From Catalinimonas sp038039535 (GTDB lineage: Bacteria; Bacteroidota; Bacteroidia; Cytophagales; Cyclobacteriaceae): a stretch of DNA of 64,000 nt. The notes under the pieces were generated by a model. That model saw nothing but the letters and a program-made list of their open reading frames with translations. It was not told the origin of the DNA and made no database searches. The translations under genes were made by a program, and so were the position numbers. The DNA lies in the NCBI RefSeq assembly GCF_038039535.1, contig NZ_JBBPHP010000033.1, forward strand, positions 1 through 64,000. Reading direction: 5' to 3'. Below are positions 47,601-55,568 of the stretch, one piece after another (within the stretch, counting starts at the first letter, position 1; each line of letters starts with the position of its first letter).

Positions 47601-48073
47601 GGAAAGGTTTTGATTTTGCTATGGACTTCTCCCTTCAGTCAGGCTATTCCTTTACTGCTGAAAATGAATTGAGCCGTGCTTTCCGAGCCAATGGGGGTAA
47701 TATCGCTGAGCATTTGAGAGATGCATGGCACAGAGAAGATCCTTACGATCTGAACAGCGAGTGGATACCCGGTTACTTTCCACCTAACAGGTTCAACCAG
47801 GGTGGCTTAAGTTCGGTAAACAAGCGTTCAGATTTTTGGCTTAGCAATATAACTGCTTTTCGTGCCAGAACACTTCAGATAGGCTACTCACTACCAAGTT
47901 CAATCATTGAGCGGGTACTGATTAAGCAGGCTCGTGTCTATTTTAACGGGTACAACTTATTCTCACTCCATAATGTGAAACGCTACAACACTGATCCGGA
48001 AATTAGTGATACTAACGGTTTACAATATCCTCAACATAGGGTAGTAAGTGTTGGAGTAAGCCTTTCTCTATAA
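44609..48073 (+). CDS. SusC family TonB-dependent transporter with STN signalling domain
   Basis: The 1154-residue protein has a signal peptide (about 14-35), an STN domain (about 40-112: ISIKLKNSSIEEVFMAIEEA), a carboxypeptidase-regulatory-like domain (about 132-210: GVNVLVKGTTNGTITDVDG), the signature SEIVVTGYGTQKKESVTGAI, a plug with NPLYVIDGI and the barrel, ending VVSVGVSLSL. The STN domain is used in FecA-type systems to contact FecR across the periplasm, and FecR and ECF sigma genes lie directly upstream. SusD follows after 17 bases. It probably imports the oligosaccharide that also induces this locus. Confidence 0.95.
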   Translation: MSNDIQPPTRTVFRHTTLVFALFFGCIIFSSAEASGRRYVDEVQISIKLKNSSIEEVFMAIEEATDYVFAYGEEVKTLKTTFTLNYKNAEVNEVLREVGRKARLNFKRINNTISVSVAKVSTIAPLPNPPVKQAINVSGKVTTLEGSEALPGVNVLVKGTTNGTITDVDGNYNLSVPNGTDTLLFSSIGYASQEIPINNRSVIDVTLAEDVQALSEIVVTGYGTQKKESVTGAISTIDSEDIGRVKGGGTTVSTGLAGKLPGVAFRQTDGRPGAGAAIQIRNMGNPLYVIDGIQQDEKQFNRLAPADIESITILKDGAAAVYGVRAANGVVVVTTKRGSTGSGNTVSLDFNRGFQNWVAFPQVTNSSYVWALEKIQADVNGFGTTNITPEDLEKYRIGEERGYQSFDWTDFIIQENSPTTQINVSATGGGEKINYYIAGNRNYSNSVLGDEFDYGRTNIISNVDAQISDRLKVGLGINGYAEKTENPGIPGGDDYWLPRYAIMRNTPWERPYANDNPEYLNDIKHNETNWAYNNFELGGYLRDVRKFGQINATAEYDIPGIEGLSARGLYSYSDEERQLDVHEYTYDAYTYFPATEESEEEYRVTGGSSNPWRQRNVDKIQKTNTQLGLNYSNIFGDHEVGALFLAERYEERFQGTFMRSVPKTNILPLIYYNDVVDFTDADNQIARLGYIARLNYSFAGKYYVEVAGRRDASWKFAPDKRVGYFPSGSIGWRITEEEFMQNWLGNSNILDNLKLRASYGILGDDDIGIGPYDYLPGYNYNQGTAILNGNPVVGTQDKGQPITNITWFESRILDIGADFSMFGGRLSGSVDYFRRRRTGLRGRKYDIVVPSELGYTLPDENVNSDRQFGGEAMLAYNGNINDFTYKIGANISYARNKFESSYNPIFFNSYDEYRNSIEDRYTGIQWGYQVIGQFQDQEQINNYEVNVDGEGNRTLLPGDLIYKDLNGDNKIDGYDERPIGYSTNLPFINGGLNLVAGWKGFDFAMDFSLQSGYSFTAENELSRAFRANGGNIAEHLRDAWHREDPYDLNSEWIPGYFPPNRFNQGGLSSVNKRSDFWLSNITAFRARTLQIGYSLPSSIIERVLIKQARVYFNGYNLFSLHNVKRYNTDPEISDTNGLQYPQHRVVSVGVSLSL

Positions 48074-48090
48074 TCTTTAAATTGAAAGAC

Positions 48091-49998
48091 ATGAAAAAGA
48101 TACAATATATATTAATAGCAATTCTTTTAGGTTCTGGGTGGGCATGTGAATCAGATAGTGAGTTTTTGGACAGGCCACCCGCTGAGGTATTGACTACCGA
48201 GCAGGCATTTAGTGATCCAGCTCAGGTATTATCTATCCTTGCCAACCTGTACAACCGTCAGTTCTCGGTTAACAGACTTTCTGATTGGCAGACTTTCGCT
48301 GATTTCAACGAAGTAATGGTTACTGCTAATGATAACCTGACTAACTTCTGGCATACCAATAATACCTGGTCTTTTTCCGGCCCTAATGATTATTGGACAA
48401 GCTGGGATTATACGTACATCAGAGAACTTAACCTGTTTTTGGAAAGAATAGAAGATGCTACCATTAATGAAAGCCTGAAATCAACTTATTCTGCGGAAGC
48501 AAGGTTTCTTCGTGCCCTCTATTATTTTGAACTGACCAAATTATACGGAGGAGTACCGCTTATCCTTGAGTCGCAAACTTATGACTATAGCGGAGACCCT
48601 TCTTATCTGCAGGTACCGAGATCTACGGAGGCAGAAATGTATGATTTTATCATTCAGGAGGCCGAAGAGTTAAAGTCTTTACTGCCGATAGATGCAGACA
48701 GTAAATCCCGGGCAAGCGCGGCAGCAGCAGTGGCGATGAAAGCCCAGGCCGCAGTTTTTGCCGGCTCACTGGCAAAATATAATACGTCTACTCCCTCCGT
48801 ATCTCTCTCCGGAGGAGCGATTGGTATTCCAGCCGAAAGAGCAGACGGGTACTATCAAACTGCATTGGATGCTGCCCAGGAGATTATTGGAGGCTCCGTT
48901 GGCGCTTATGCTTTGTACAATAAGATTCCCACTAACCTTTCGGAAAATTTTGCGGCACTATTCTATGATAAGAATGCCAATCCCGAAACCATATTTATTG
49001 AAGAATATTTGCTGAAGTTTAAAACCCATGGTTATACCATTGTGAACCAGCCACGTTTTGGAGCGGAAGAAGAAGAGGGCGGTGCGATCAATCCTTCGCT
49101 TAATCTGGTACAGGAATTTGAGCTGCTGGACAATACTTTTGCACCGCTTCCTACTGTAGATGAGAATGGAGACCCCATTTACTACGACAACCAGCAGGAT
49201 ATCTTTGCTGGCAGAGATGCCCGCTTGGGAGGAACAGTTATTTTACCGGGAACATCTTTCAAGTCTCGTCCGGTAGACATTTGGGCAGGGCTGCAACTCG
49301 CTGATGGTACGGTCGTATCCGGTAGCGAACGTGGGCAACTAAGAGATATGCCGGGAAACTCGGTGCCTGTGCAGGTAGTTGGCTTTGACGGACCTGTGGC
49401 AGCTACAAATCAGAATGCCCTGGCAGGATTTTATGTCAGGAAATATCTGGACCCAGCTCCTGGGTCAGGCAGAAGAGGTACACAGAGTGATGTATCCAGA
49501 ATTCGTTTCCGTTACGCTGAAATCCTGCTCATCGCTGCCGAAGCTGCTTTTGAGCTAGGGCAGTCTCAACTTGCTGCAGATTATATGAACGAAGTACGTG
49601 CAAGGGCAGGCTTCACCATTCCTTTGACAGCCGCGGATATTACTTTTGACAGAATAGTGCATGAGCGTAGAGTAGAGTTCGCTCTTGAAGGTCAGTATTT
49701 CATGGACTTAAAGAGGTTTAGAATTGCGCATGAAATATTTGATGGAGTTTTTATGACTGTGGAAGATTTGCGTTCAGGTTTAGGGGAAGCCACCAACAGA
49801 AGTACCCAGCCCTGGGCATTATGGCCTTATAAAATTTATGATCCAGGCAATGAAAACCATGGTAAATGGATATTTAAGGAAGTTTTACCCAGTAGGGTAA
49901 CTGCTGCTGACAACTGGCAACTTGGGAATTATTATAGTCAGATTAACAATGATATTCTGAATAATAACCCGAAACTGGTTAGACAGCCTCTGCAATAA
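48091..49998 (+). CDS. SusD/RagB family outer-membrane lipoprotein
   Basis: Starting at ATG 48091, the 635-residue product has a lipoprotein signal (IQYILIAILLGSGWACESD). SusD features include AEARFLRALYYFELTKLYGG, VSRIRFRYAEILLIAAEAAF, MNEVRARAGF and HERRVEFALEGQYFMDLKRF. It is longer than the other SusD in the window (528 residues) and not closely similar, so the two loci probably bind different glycans. It pairs with the STN-SusC gene and is followed by a DUF3823 lipoprotein gene. Confidence 0.94.
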   Translation: MKKIQYILIAILLGSGWACESDSEFLDRPPAEVLTTEQAFSDPAQVLSILANLYNRQFSVNRLSDWQTFADFNEVMVTANDNLTNFWHTNNTWSFSGPNDYWTSWDYTYIRELNLFLERIEDATINESLKSTYSAEARFLRALYYFELTKLYGGVPLILESQTYDYSGDPSYLQVPRSTEAEMYDFIIQEAEELKSLLPIDADSKSRASAAAAVAMKAQAAVFAGSLAKYNTSTPSVSLSGGAIGIPAERADGYYQTALDAAQEIIGGSVGAYALYNKIPTNLSENFAALFYDKNANPETIFIEEYLLKFKTHGYTIVNQPRFGAEEEEGGAINPSLNLVQEFELLDNTFAPLPTVDENGDPIYYDNQQDIFAGRDARLGGTVILPGTSFKSRPVDIWAGLQLADGTVVSGSERGQLRDMPGNSVPVQVVGFDGPVAATNQNALAGFYVRKYLDPAPGSGRRGTQSDVSRIRFRYAEILLIAAEAAFELGQSQLAADYMNEVRARAGFTIPLTAADITFDRIVHERRVEFALEGQYFMDLKRFRIAHEIFDGVFMTVEDLRSGLGEATNRSTQPWALWPYKIYDPGNENHGKWIFKEVLPSRVTAADNWQLGNYYSQINNDILNNNPKLVRQPLQ

Positions 49999-50023
49999 GT
50001 ATTCAATATTAAAACTGAAGATC

Positions 50024-50746
50024 ATGAAAATTAAATTTCATTATATCATATCATTAGCATTGAGTACGGCTTTATTTTCCTGTGAAAAGGATAATTATGA
50101 AGCACCATCCTCATTGTTAAGTGGCCGTCTTTTGTATCAGGGAACTCCCTTAAACTTTGAATATAACAGAGTAAGCTATGAACTATATCAGGATGGCTTT
50201 GGTAAAACCGGTCCTTTAAATGCAGGTATACCTAATGTTCAGGGTAGTTTTTTTACCTCTGAGGGAGAGTACTCTCAACTACTGTTCAATGGTACTTATA
50301 AAATGGTGGTTCCAAACGGACAGGGACCTTTTTTGTGGGGAGAAGAAGCAGATATGCCGGATACTGTAATAATTAATGTGTCGGGGAATACTCATCAGGA
50401 TTTTGAAGTTATCCCCTTCTGGATGATCAGAAATACCCAACTGAGCGGCAGCGGAAATCAAGTAAGCGGTACATTTGCTCTGGAACAAATTGTAACAGAT
50501 GCCAATGCCAGGGATATTGAGAGTGTCACCCTTTATGTGAGTAAAACGCTCTTTGCCAATTCGCAAACTAATGTAGCCACAAATACTATTGAAGGGAATG
50601 CGCTCATCGATTTGAGCAATGTAAGTCTGAGTGCTACGGTGCCTGAGCTTGTACCTACGCAATCTTATGTTTTTGCCAGCATAGGCGTAAAGCTTACCGG
50701 GATAGATGATATGATCTTTTCCCCTACGCAAAAGATTGACTTATAA
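50024..50746 (+). CDS. DUF3823 surface lipoprotein
   Basis: This 240-residue lipoprotein (LALSTALFSCEKDNYEAPSS) carries the DUF3823 layout: an N-terminal beta domain with SGRLLYQGTPLNFE and FNGTYKMVVPNGQGPF, and a second beta domain. DUF3823 genes often take the third place after SusC and SusD and are thought to be surface glycan-binding accessories. It follows SusD after 25 bases and is followed by a hairpin, so it ends the FecI/FecR-linked operon. Confidence 0.88.
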   Translation: MKIKFHYIISLALSTALFSCEKDNYEAPSSLLSGRLLYQGTPLNFEYNRVSYELYQDGFGKTGPLNAGIPNVQGSFFTSEGEYSQLLFNGTYKMVVPNGQGPFLWGEEADMPDTVIINVSGNTHQDFEVIPFWMIRNTQLSGSGNQVSGTFALEQIVTDANARDIESVTLYVSKTLFANSQTNVATNTIEGNALIDLSNVSLSATVPELVPTQSYVFASIGVKLTGIDDMIFSPTQKIDL

Positions 50747-50783
50747 TTATTTTGCTGAAAAAGCCCAAGATTATTCAAATAAG

Positions 50784-50812
50784 TCACCTCATGTTGTGAA
50801 GACATGAGGTGA
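50784..50812 (+). terminator. Hairpin after the DUF3823 gene
   Basis: A perfect 11-bp stem (TCACCTCATGT with ACATGAGGTGA) encloses a 7-base loop, 37 bases after the stop. It lacks a strong T tract (TTCTGCTAAAAATGTTTT follows), so it is a weak terminator or an mRNA-stabilising structure. Confidence 0.55.
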
Positions 50813-50852
50813 TTCTGCTAAAAATGTTTTAAACTGGATACACACCACCAAT

Positions 50853-53800
50853 ATGATGAAGATGGGGAGAATGTTGTTTTTAAGGTTTATCGGGCATCGC
50901 TATGCCGGGCAACGAATCGCTGCACAACGAGTAACTGTACCACTGTTTTCAATACTACTATTTTTGATAATTGGCTTTATGGCACAAAGCTGTATTGACC
51001 AGAGTCATAGCAACAGTATCAGTAATGAAACAGAAAGAAGGGGAGAGGTCTTGTTCTTAGGCCATGACAGCCAGCATCATGATTCAGACAAATACGCTCC
51101 CTGGCTGGCCACTTCTTTATTCAGAGAAGGTATCAACCTCACCTACACCACCAATCTTGACGATCTCAACGAAGAAAACCTGAGTAAATATGATGGCTTA
51201 ATTATTTATGCCAATCATGATTCTATTTCCTCCTCACAGGAAAATGCGCTGAAAAGTTTTGTAGAAGGTGGCAAGGGGTTGATTCCGCTACATTGTGCTA
51301 CCGGTTGTTTCAAGAATTCTGACTGGTATATCAATACCATAGGCGGGCAATTCGCTTCGCACGAAACCGGTGTCTTTTCTGCTGAAATTGTCAACCATGA
51401 GCATCCGGTAATGCAAGGTATGGAAAATTTTGAAAGCTGGGATGAAACGTATGTGCATCAGCGCCTCAACCCCGATATGACTGTCCTGATGGAAAGGGTG
51501 GCCGGCAATCCGGGAGAGGGAGATCATCGGGAGCCTTATACCTGGGTGCGCAATCAGGGAGAGGGAAGGGTTTTTTATACCGCTTACGGTCATAACGATA
51601 GTACCTGGACCAATGCCGGGTTCTTACAACTGGTGAATAATGGTGTACTCTGGGCAATAGGAGATGACGCACAGGAGAAAATTGCCAGGCTCAATATTCC
51701 TGATGTAGACATTTACGATTCCGTAAAAATATCAGATTTCACCAAACGCTACCGGGTTACCCAAATGCAGGAGCCTCTTAGTCCCCAGGAATCGCAAAAA
51801 CTGATACAGGTACCAGTAGATTTTAAAATTGAGCTTTTCGCTGCTGACCCGGATATCATCAATCCCATAGCCATGTCCTGGGATGAAAGAGGTCGCCTGT
51901 GGATTGTAGAATCTGTGGATTATCCCAATACCTTTAAAGAAACGGATGGTGCTGCCAATGACCGCATCAAAATCTGTGAGGATACCGATGGAGATGGTAA
52001 AGCGGATAAATTTACCGTGTTTGCCGACAGTCTGAACATACCCACCAGCATGGTATTTGCCAACGATGGTGTTATCGTATCTATGGCACCCAACTTTGTT
52101 TTTCTGAAAGACACCGATGGCGATGATGTAGCCGATGTTAGGGAAAATATCATTTCCGGCTGGGGAAAAAATGATACGCATGCCGGTCCTTCTAACTTAC
52201 AATATGGCTTTGACAATAAGATCTGGGGCGTACTCGGCTATTCTGGATTTGAAGGAAAAATAGATGGAAACAGCACCAGCTTCAGACAGGGTGTATACCA
52301 TTTCAATCCGGATGGAAGTGATCCGGCGGGGCACCGCTTTGAGTACTTGGCGAGTACCAGCAACAATACCTGGGGCCTGGGATTCTCCGAAGAGAATAAT
52401 GTTTTTATCTCCACAGCCAACAATACGCATAGTGCCTTTTATTCTATTCCCGCCCGACATATGATGCGGGAGCTTCCCGAACTTGTAGCTGATGCTTCGG
52501 GAGGGCAAAGCGAAAGCAGCAGGTCAATCAATGCCGTGGAAAAAATTGATGGCCACTATGATGTGCATGCCATGACCCCCAACCTGAGGCAGGTGGATGT
52601 AGTCGGTGGATTTACCGCCGCTGCCGGACATCATTTGTACACTGCCAGAAACTATCCTAAAGAATACTGGAACCGCATCGCTTTCATCAATGAACCTACT
52701 GTGAGAGTAGTGCATAACGCAATCATTGAGCCGGATGGAGCAGGCTTCACTGAAAAGGATGGGTGGAACCTGATGGCAAGCTCTGATGAGTGGTTTGGAC
52801 CGGTACAAAGCCAGGTGGGTCCCGATGGTGCGGTTTGGGTGGCTGATTGGTACAATTTTATCATTCAGCATAATGTGTTTGTAGAACGGCAGGCCCCTTC
52901 CCGGATGGTGCTTCCCTTTACAGAACAGCCTCACGGCCAGGGCAACGCCTTCGTCAGTAAATTAAGGGATACCAATCACGGCCGTATTTATCGTGTAGTC
53001 TATAGAAATGCCAGGCCTTACGAACCTATGTCATTATCTAAAGATGATGTGGATGGGCTGGTGGAAGCGTTGAAAAATGACAATATGTTCTGGCGGATGA
53101 CCGCCCAGCGTCTCCTGGTAGAAACAAAAAACAAAGAAGTTATTCCTGACCTTTATGAAATCATCAATAATCAGGAAGTAGATGAAATCGGACTGAACAG
53201 CCCAGCCGTTCATGCGCTGTGGACATTACATGGATTAGGTGCGTTGGATGGTAGCCATCAGGAAGCACTGGATGTCGCCACGAAAGCGCTGTCACATCCT
53301 GCGGCAGGGGTAAGAAAAGCCGCCATCAGCGTTTTACCCAAAGACCAGCAGAGCATGGAAGCCATTCAGCAGGCAGACTTGATTCACGACGATGCGCTGA
53401 ATGTCAGATTAACTGCTTTACTGGCAATTGCTGAAGCCCCGGCATCAGAAGCACTGGGTGAAATGGTTTTCAAGGCAACGATAGATTCTAAGAATACCGA
53501 TGACCCCTGGTTGAAGAAAGCTTTATTGGCAGCAGCCATCAACCAGCAGCAAGGTTATCTGAAAGCAGCCAATGCCGATCCCTCAGGAGAGGGTGAGAAA
53601 GGTTTAAGCGCAAGAATCGCAGCAGTGCTGGAGAAAGAGGTGTATGAGCTGCCCCGCCGGGGCACTATCCCTTATCCGGTGGATGTCAAAGGCAAAGAAA
53701 TCATTGTCAAAGCTTCCGTGTCAAAAAGAGAAGAGCAGCCCAATGGGGTGATCGTGGCACAGGGAGATCAAACCAACGGGTACGCCATATTCATTGAGGA

Positions 53801-54560
53801 AAACAAATTGAATATGCTGGTAAAGCAGGAGGGTAACAGTTATCTGGCCAGTAGCAAAAAGTCCCTGCCTGATCAATATGAACTGACAGGACAACTCAGC
53901 GAAGGCGGAAAAATAAGCCTTTGGGTAGATGAAAAAAAGGTAGCCGAAGCCAAAGCACCATCCCTCTTCAATCAGCCGCTGAACTCAGTGATACGCACCT
54001 CCTATGACCTGGAAAATGAAGACAAAATCGGTGCATATGAAGGAGCAAATCGCTTAAATGCAGAATTGAGAAATGCTTCTTTGGAATTAAGAAAGCCTCA
54101 ATCAGAAACGCAAATGCTGGCGGCTAACAATGGATCGGAAGAGGAGGTGACTTCAGCAAGTGATACGAAAACGATCTACCTCAAGATAGTGCCGGACATG
54201 ATGAAATACGATAAAAATCAGATTACGGTAAAACCCGGACAAAAAGTAGTGATTGAACTTGATAACCAGGATGGTATGCAGCATAATCTGCTTGTCATAC
54301 AACCCGGAACTTTAGAAAAAGTAGGTGCTGCCGCCGATGCTTTGGCCCGTGACCCTAAAGCTGCCCAGCAGGATTATGTACCTGTGATGCCGGAAGTGCT
54401 TCATGCGACCAAATTACTGGACCCGGAAGAAGTGGTTACCCTGACTTTTACTGCGCCATCAGAACCGGGAGACTATCCTTATGTATGCACATTTCCCGGT
54501 CACTGGCGTATGATGAACGGTATTATGAGGGTGGAAGGAAACGATAACATCTCTGAGTAG
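50853..54560 (+). CDS. ThuA / dehydrogenase-type beta-propeller / HEAT / cupredoxin fusion
   Basis: The 1235-residue protein has a membrane signal at about 28-46 ending MAQSC, so it is exported and probably lipidated. Residues 65-270 form a ThuA domain (LPLHCATGCFKNSDWY-type core). About 320-690 form the N-terminal propeller of Pirellula/Verrucomicrobium-type membrane dehydrogenases (IAMSWDERGRLWIVESVDYP, GPDGAVWVADWYNF). HEAT repeats follow (about 720-920), then a laminin-G-like part. The last 115 residues are an azurin-like cupredoxin: H1144 in QHNLLV, C1212, H1217 and M1221, with the exact C-x4-H-x3-M spacing. Relatives that I know end in a CxxCH cytochrome domain, which is absent here. 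It probably oxidises a sugar and passes electrons to copper. Confidence 0.85.
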   Translation: MMKMGRMLFLRFIGHRYAGQRIAAQRVTVPLFSILLFLIIGFMAQSCIDQSHSNSISNETERRGEVLFLGHDSQHHDSDKYAPWLATSLFREGINLTYTTNLDDLNEENLSKYDGLIIYANHDSISSSQENALKSFVEGGKGLIPLHCATGCFKNSDWYINTIGGQFASHETGVFSAEIVNHEHPVMQGMENFESWDETYVHQRLNPDMTVLMERVAGNPGEGDHREPYTWVRNQGEGRVFYTAYGHNDSTWTNAGFLQLVNNGVLWAIGDDAQEKIARLNIPDVDIYDSVKISDFTKRYRVTQMQEPLSPQESQKLIQVPVDFKIELFAADPDIINPIAMSWDERGRLWIVESVDYPNTFKETDGAANDRIKICEDTDGDGKADKFTVFADSLNIPTSMVFANDGVIVSMAPNFVFLKDTDGDDVADVRENIISGWGKNDTHAGPSNLQYGFDNKIWGVLGYSGFEGKIDGNSTSFRQGVYHFNPDGSDPAGHRFEYLASTSNNTWGLGFSEENNVFISTANNTHSAFYSIPARHMMRELPELVADASGGQSESSRSINAVEKIDGHYDVHAMTPNLRQVDVVGGFTAAAGHHLYTARNYPKEYWNRIAFINEPTVRVVHNAIIEPDGAGFTEKDGWNLMASSDEWFGPVQSQVGPDGAVWVADWYNFIIQHNVFVERQAPSRMVLPFTEQPHGQGNAFVSKLRDTNHGRIYRVVYRNARPYEPMSLSKDDVDGLVEALKNDNMFWRMTAQRLLVETKNKEVIPDLYEIINNQEVDEIGLNSPAVHALWTLHGLGALDGSHQEALDVATKALSHPAAGVRKAAISVLPKDQQSMEAIQQADLIHDDALNVRLTALLAIAEAPASEALGEMVFKATIDSKNTDDPWLKKALLAAAINQQQGYLKAANADPSGEGEKGLSARIAAVLEKEVYELPRRGTIPYPVDVKGKEIIVKASVSKREEQPNGVIVAQGDQTNGYAIFIEENKLNMLVKQEGNSYLASSKKSLPDQYELTGQLSEGGKISLWVDEKKVAEAKAPSLFNQPLNSVIRTSYDLENEDKIGAYEGANRLNAELRNASLELRKPQSETQMLAANNGSEEEVTSASDTKTIYLKIVPDMMKYDKNQITVKPGQKVVIELDNQDGMQHNLLVIQPGTLEKVGAAADALARDPKAAQQDYVPVMPEVLHATKLLDPEEVVTLTFTAPSEPGDYPYVCTFPGHWRMMNGIMRVEGNDNISE

Positions 54561-54579
54561 AACACAAAAGAGGGAAGTT

Positions 54580-54622
54580 TGAAGCAGGAAGCTCAAAGTG
54601 TAACTTCCAGCTTCCTGCTTCA
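54580..54622. repeat. Intergenic inverted repeat
   Basis: A perfect 14-bp inverted repeat (TGAAGCAGGAAGCT with AGCTTCCTGCTTCA) with a 15-base spacer lies between the fusion gene and the ThuA gene. Related words (GAAG-x-AGGAAGCAGG, CAACTTCC) recur at 55410-55445 after the ThuA gene. It may be a terminator-like structure or part of a dispersed palindromic repeat. Confidence 0.55.
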
Positions 54623-54672
54623 GACTTACAACCTGTCCAGATAGAATGATAAACGATTAATAAAACATAAAC

Positions 54673-55410
54673 ATGAAACACAACCTATATAAAAAAGTAT
54701 TGCCCGTAGCTGTCCTGCTGATATGTAGCACATTTTTGACGCAGTTTACTTTCCCGGCTGACCAGCAAAAAAAGAAGCCTATCCAGGTGCTCATGGTGGG
54801 TGGAGGTTCTTCCCATGACTTTGACCGCTGGTACCGGCAGGAGGACGTAAGTACGCTGGAGAAGAAAGGTTTTGCTTCAGTAACCTATACGGATGTCACC
54901 GATTCCATTGATGAATATCTGGCGGATACCGATGTACTTTTACTCACCAATAATCAGCCTATCTCTGACCCAAAAGTTCGTCAGGCGATCTTTGATTTTG
55001 TGGAAGCTGGCAAGGGGCTGGTATTGGCCCACGCAGCCTTGTGGTACAACTGGAAAGACTGGCCTGAATACAACCAGCAACTGGTCGGTGGTGGGTCAAG
55101 AGGACATGACAAGTACGGCAATTTTAATGTTAGTATTGATGCAAAGCATCCGGTTACAAAAAAAGTAAAAGGTTTTTCTCTGGACGATGAGTTGTATTAT
55201 TATGAACCTGATACCAAAGGACCGGGAATTGAGGTACTGGCAACAGCCAGTGCCGAAGGCTCAGATAAAAGTTTTCCTTCGGTATTTGTAGTCAATAATA
55301 AAAAAGGAAGAATTGTGGGGATCGCCTTAGGACATGATGCCGCAGCCCATGAACTTCCCCAGTATGAATTGCTTTTGAAAAACGCTGTACAATGGGCAGC
55401 AAATAAGTGA
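54673..55410 (+). CDS. Exported ThuA domain protein
   Basis: A 245-residue protein with a signal peptide (about 8-28). The mature part is a single ThuA/glutamine-amidotransferase-like domain: VLMVGGGSSHDFDRWYRQED, DVLLLTNNQPISD, GKGLVLAHAALWYNWKDWP, GGGSRGHDKYG and GIALGHDAAAHELPQYELLL. ThuA was named for trehalose use in rhizobia and is linked to keto-sugar breakdown. It is the second ThuA unit in a row, the first being fused to the dehydrogenase-like protein upstream, which suggests that both work on the same exported keto-sugar step. Confidence 0.9.
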   Translation: MKHNLYKKVLPVAVLLICSTFLTQFTFPADQQKKKPIQVLMVGGGSSHDFDRWYRQEDVSTLEKKGFASVTYTDVTDSIDEYLADTDVLLLTNNQPISDPKVRQAIFDFVEAGKGLVLAHAALWYNWKDWPEYNQQLVGGGSRGHDKYGNFNVSIDAKHPVTKKVKGFSLDDELYYYEPDTKGPGIEVLATASAEGSDKSFPSVFVVNNKKGRIVGIALGHDAAAHELPQYELLLKNAVQWAANK

Positions 55411-55457
55411 TGAAGTAGGAAGCAGGCTAAACTTTCAACTTCCCACTCTCCATTTCG

Positions 55458-55489
55458 GATCTGGCGCGCGTTTAAAACGCGTGCCCATC
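55458..55489. repeat. GC-rich palindrome
   Basis: CGCGTTT-A-AAACGCG (55467-55481) is extended by GGCG/TGCC (one G-T pair) and by flanking GAT/ATC, giving a stem of about 11 bp in AT-rich surroundings between the ThuA and Gfo/Idh genes. Its composition differs from the flanks, as for a dispersed palindromic element. Confidence 0.5.
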
Positions 55490-55568
55490 TATTCACTAAC
55501 TTTTCTGGAGTGCTAAGCGCTTCATTTACCCTTTTATTGAATTGTTAAACTAACCTAAACTTTCAAAA

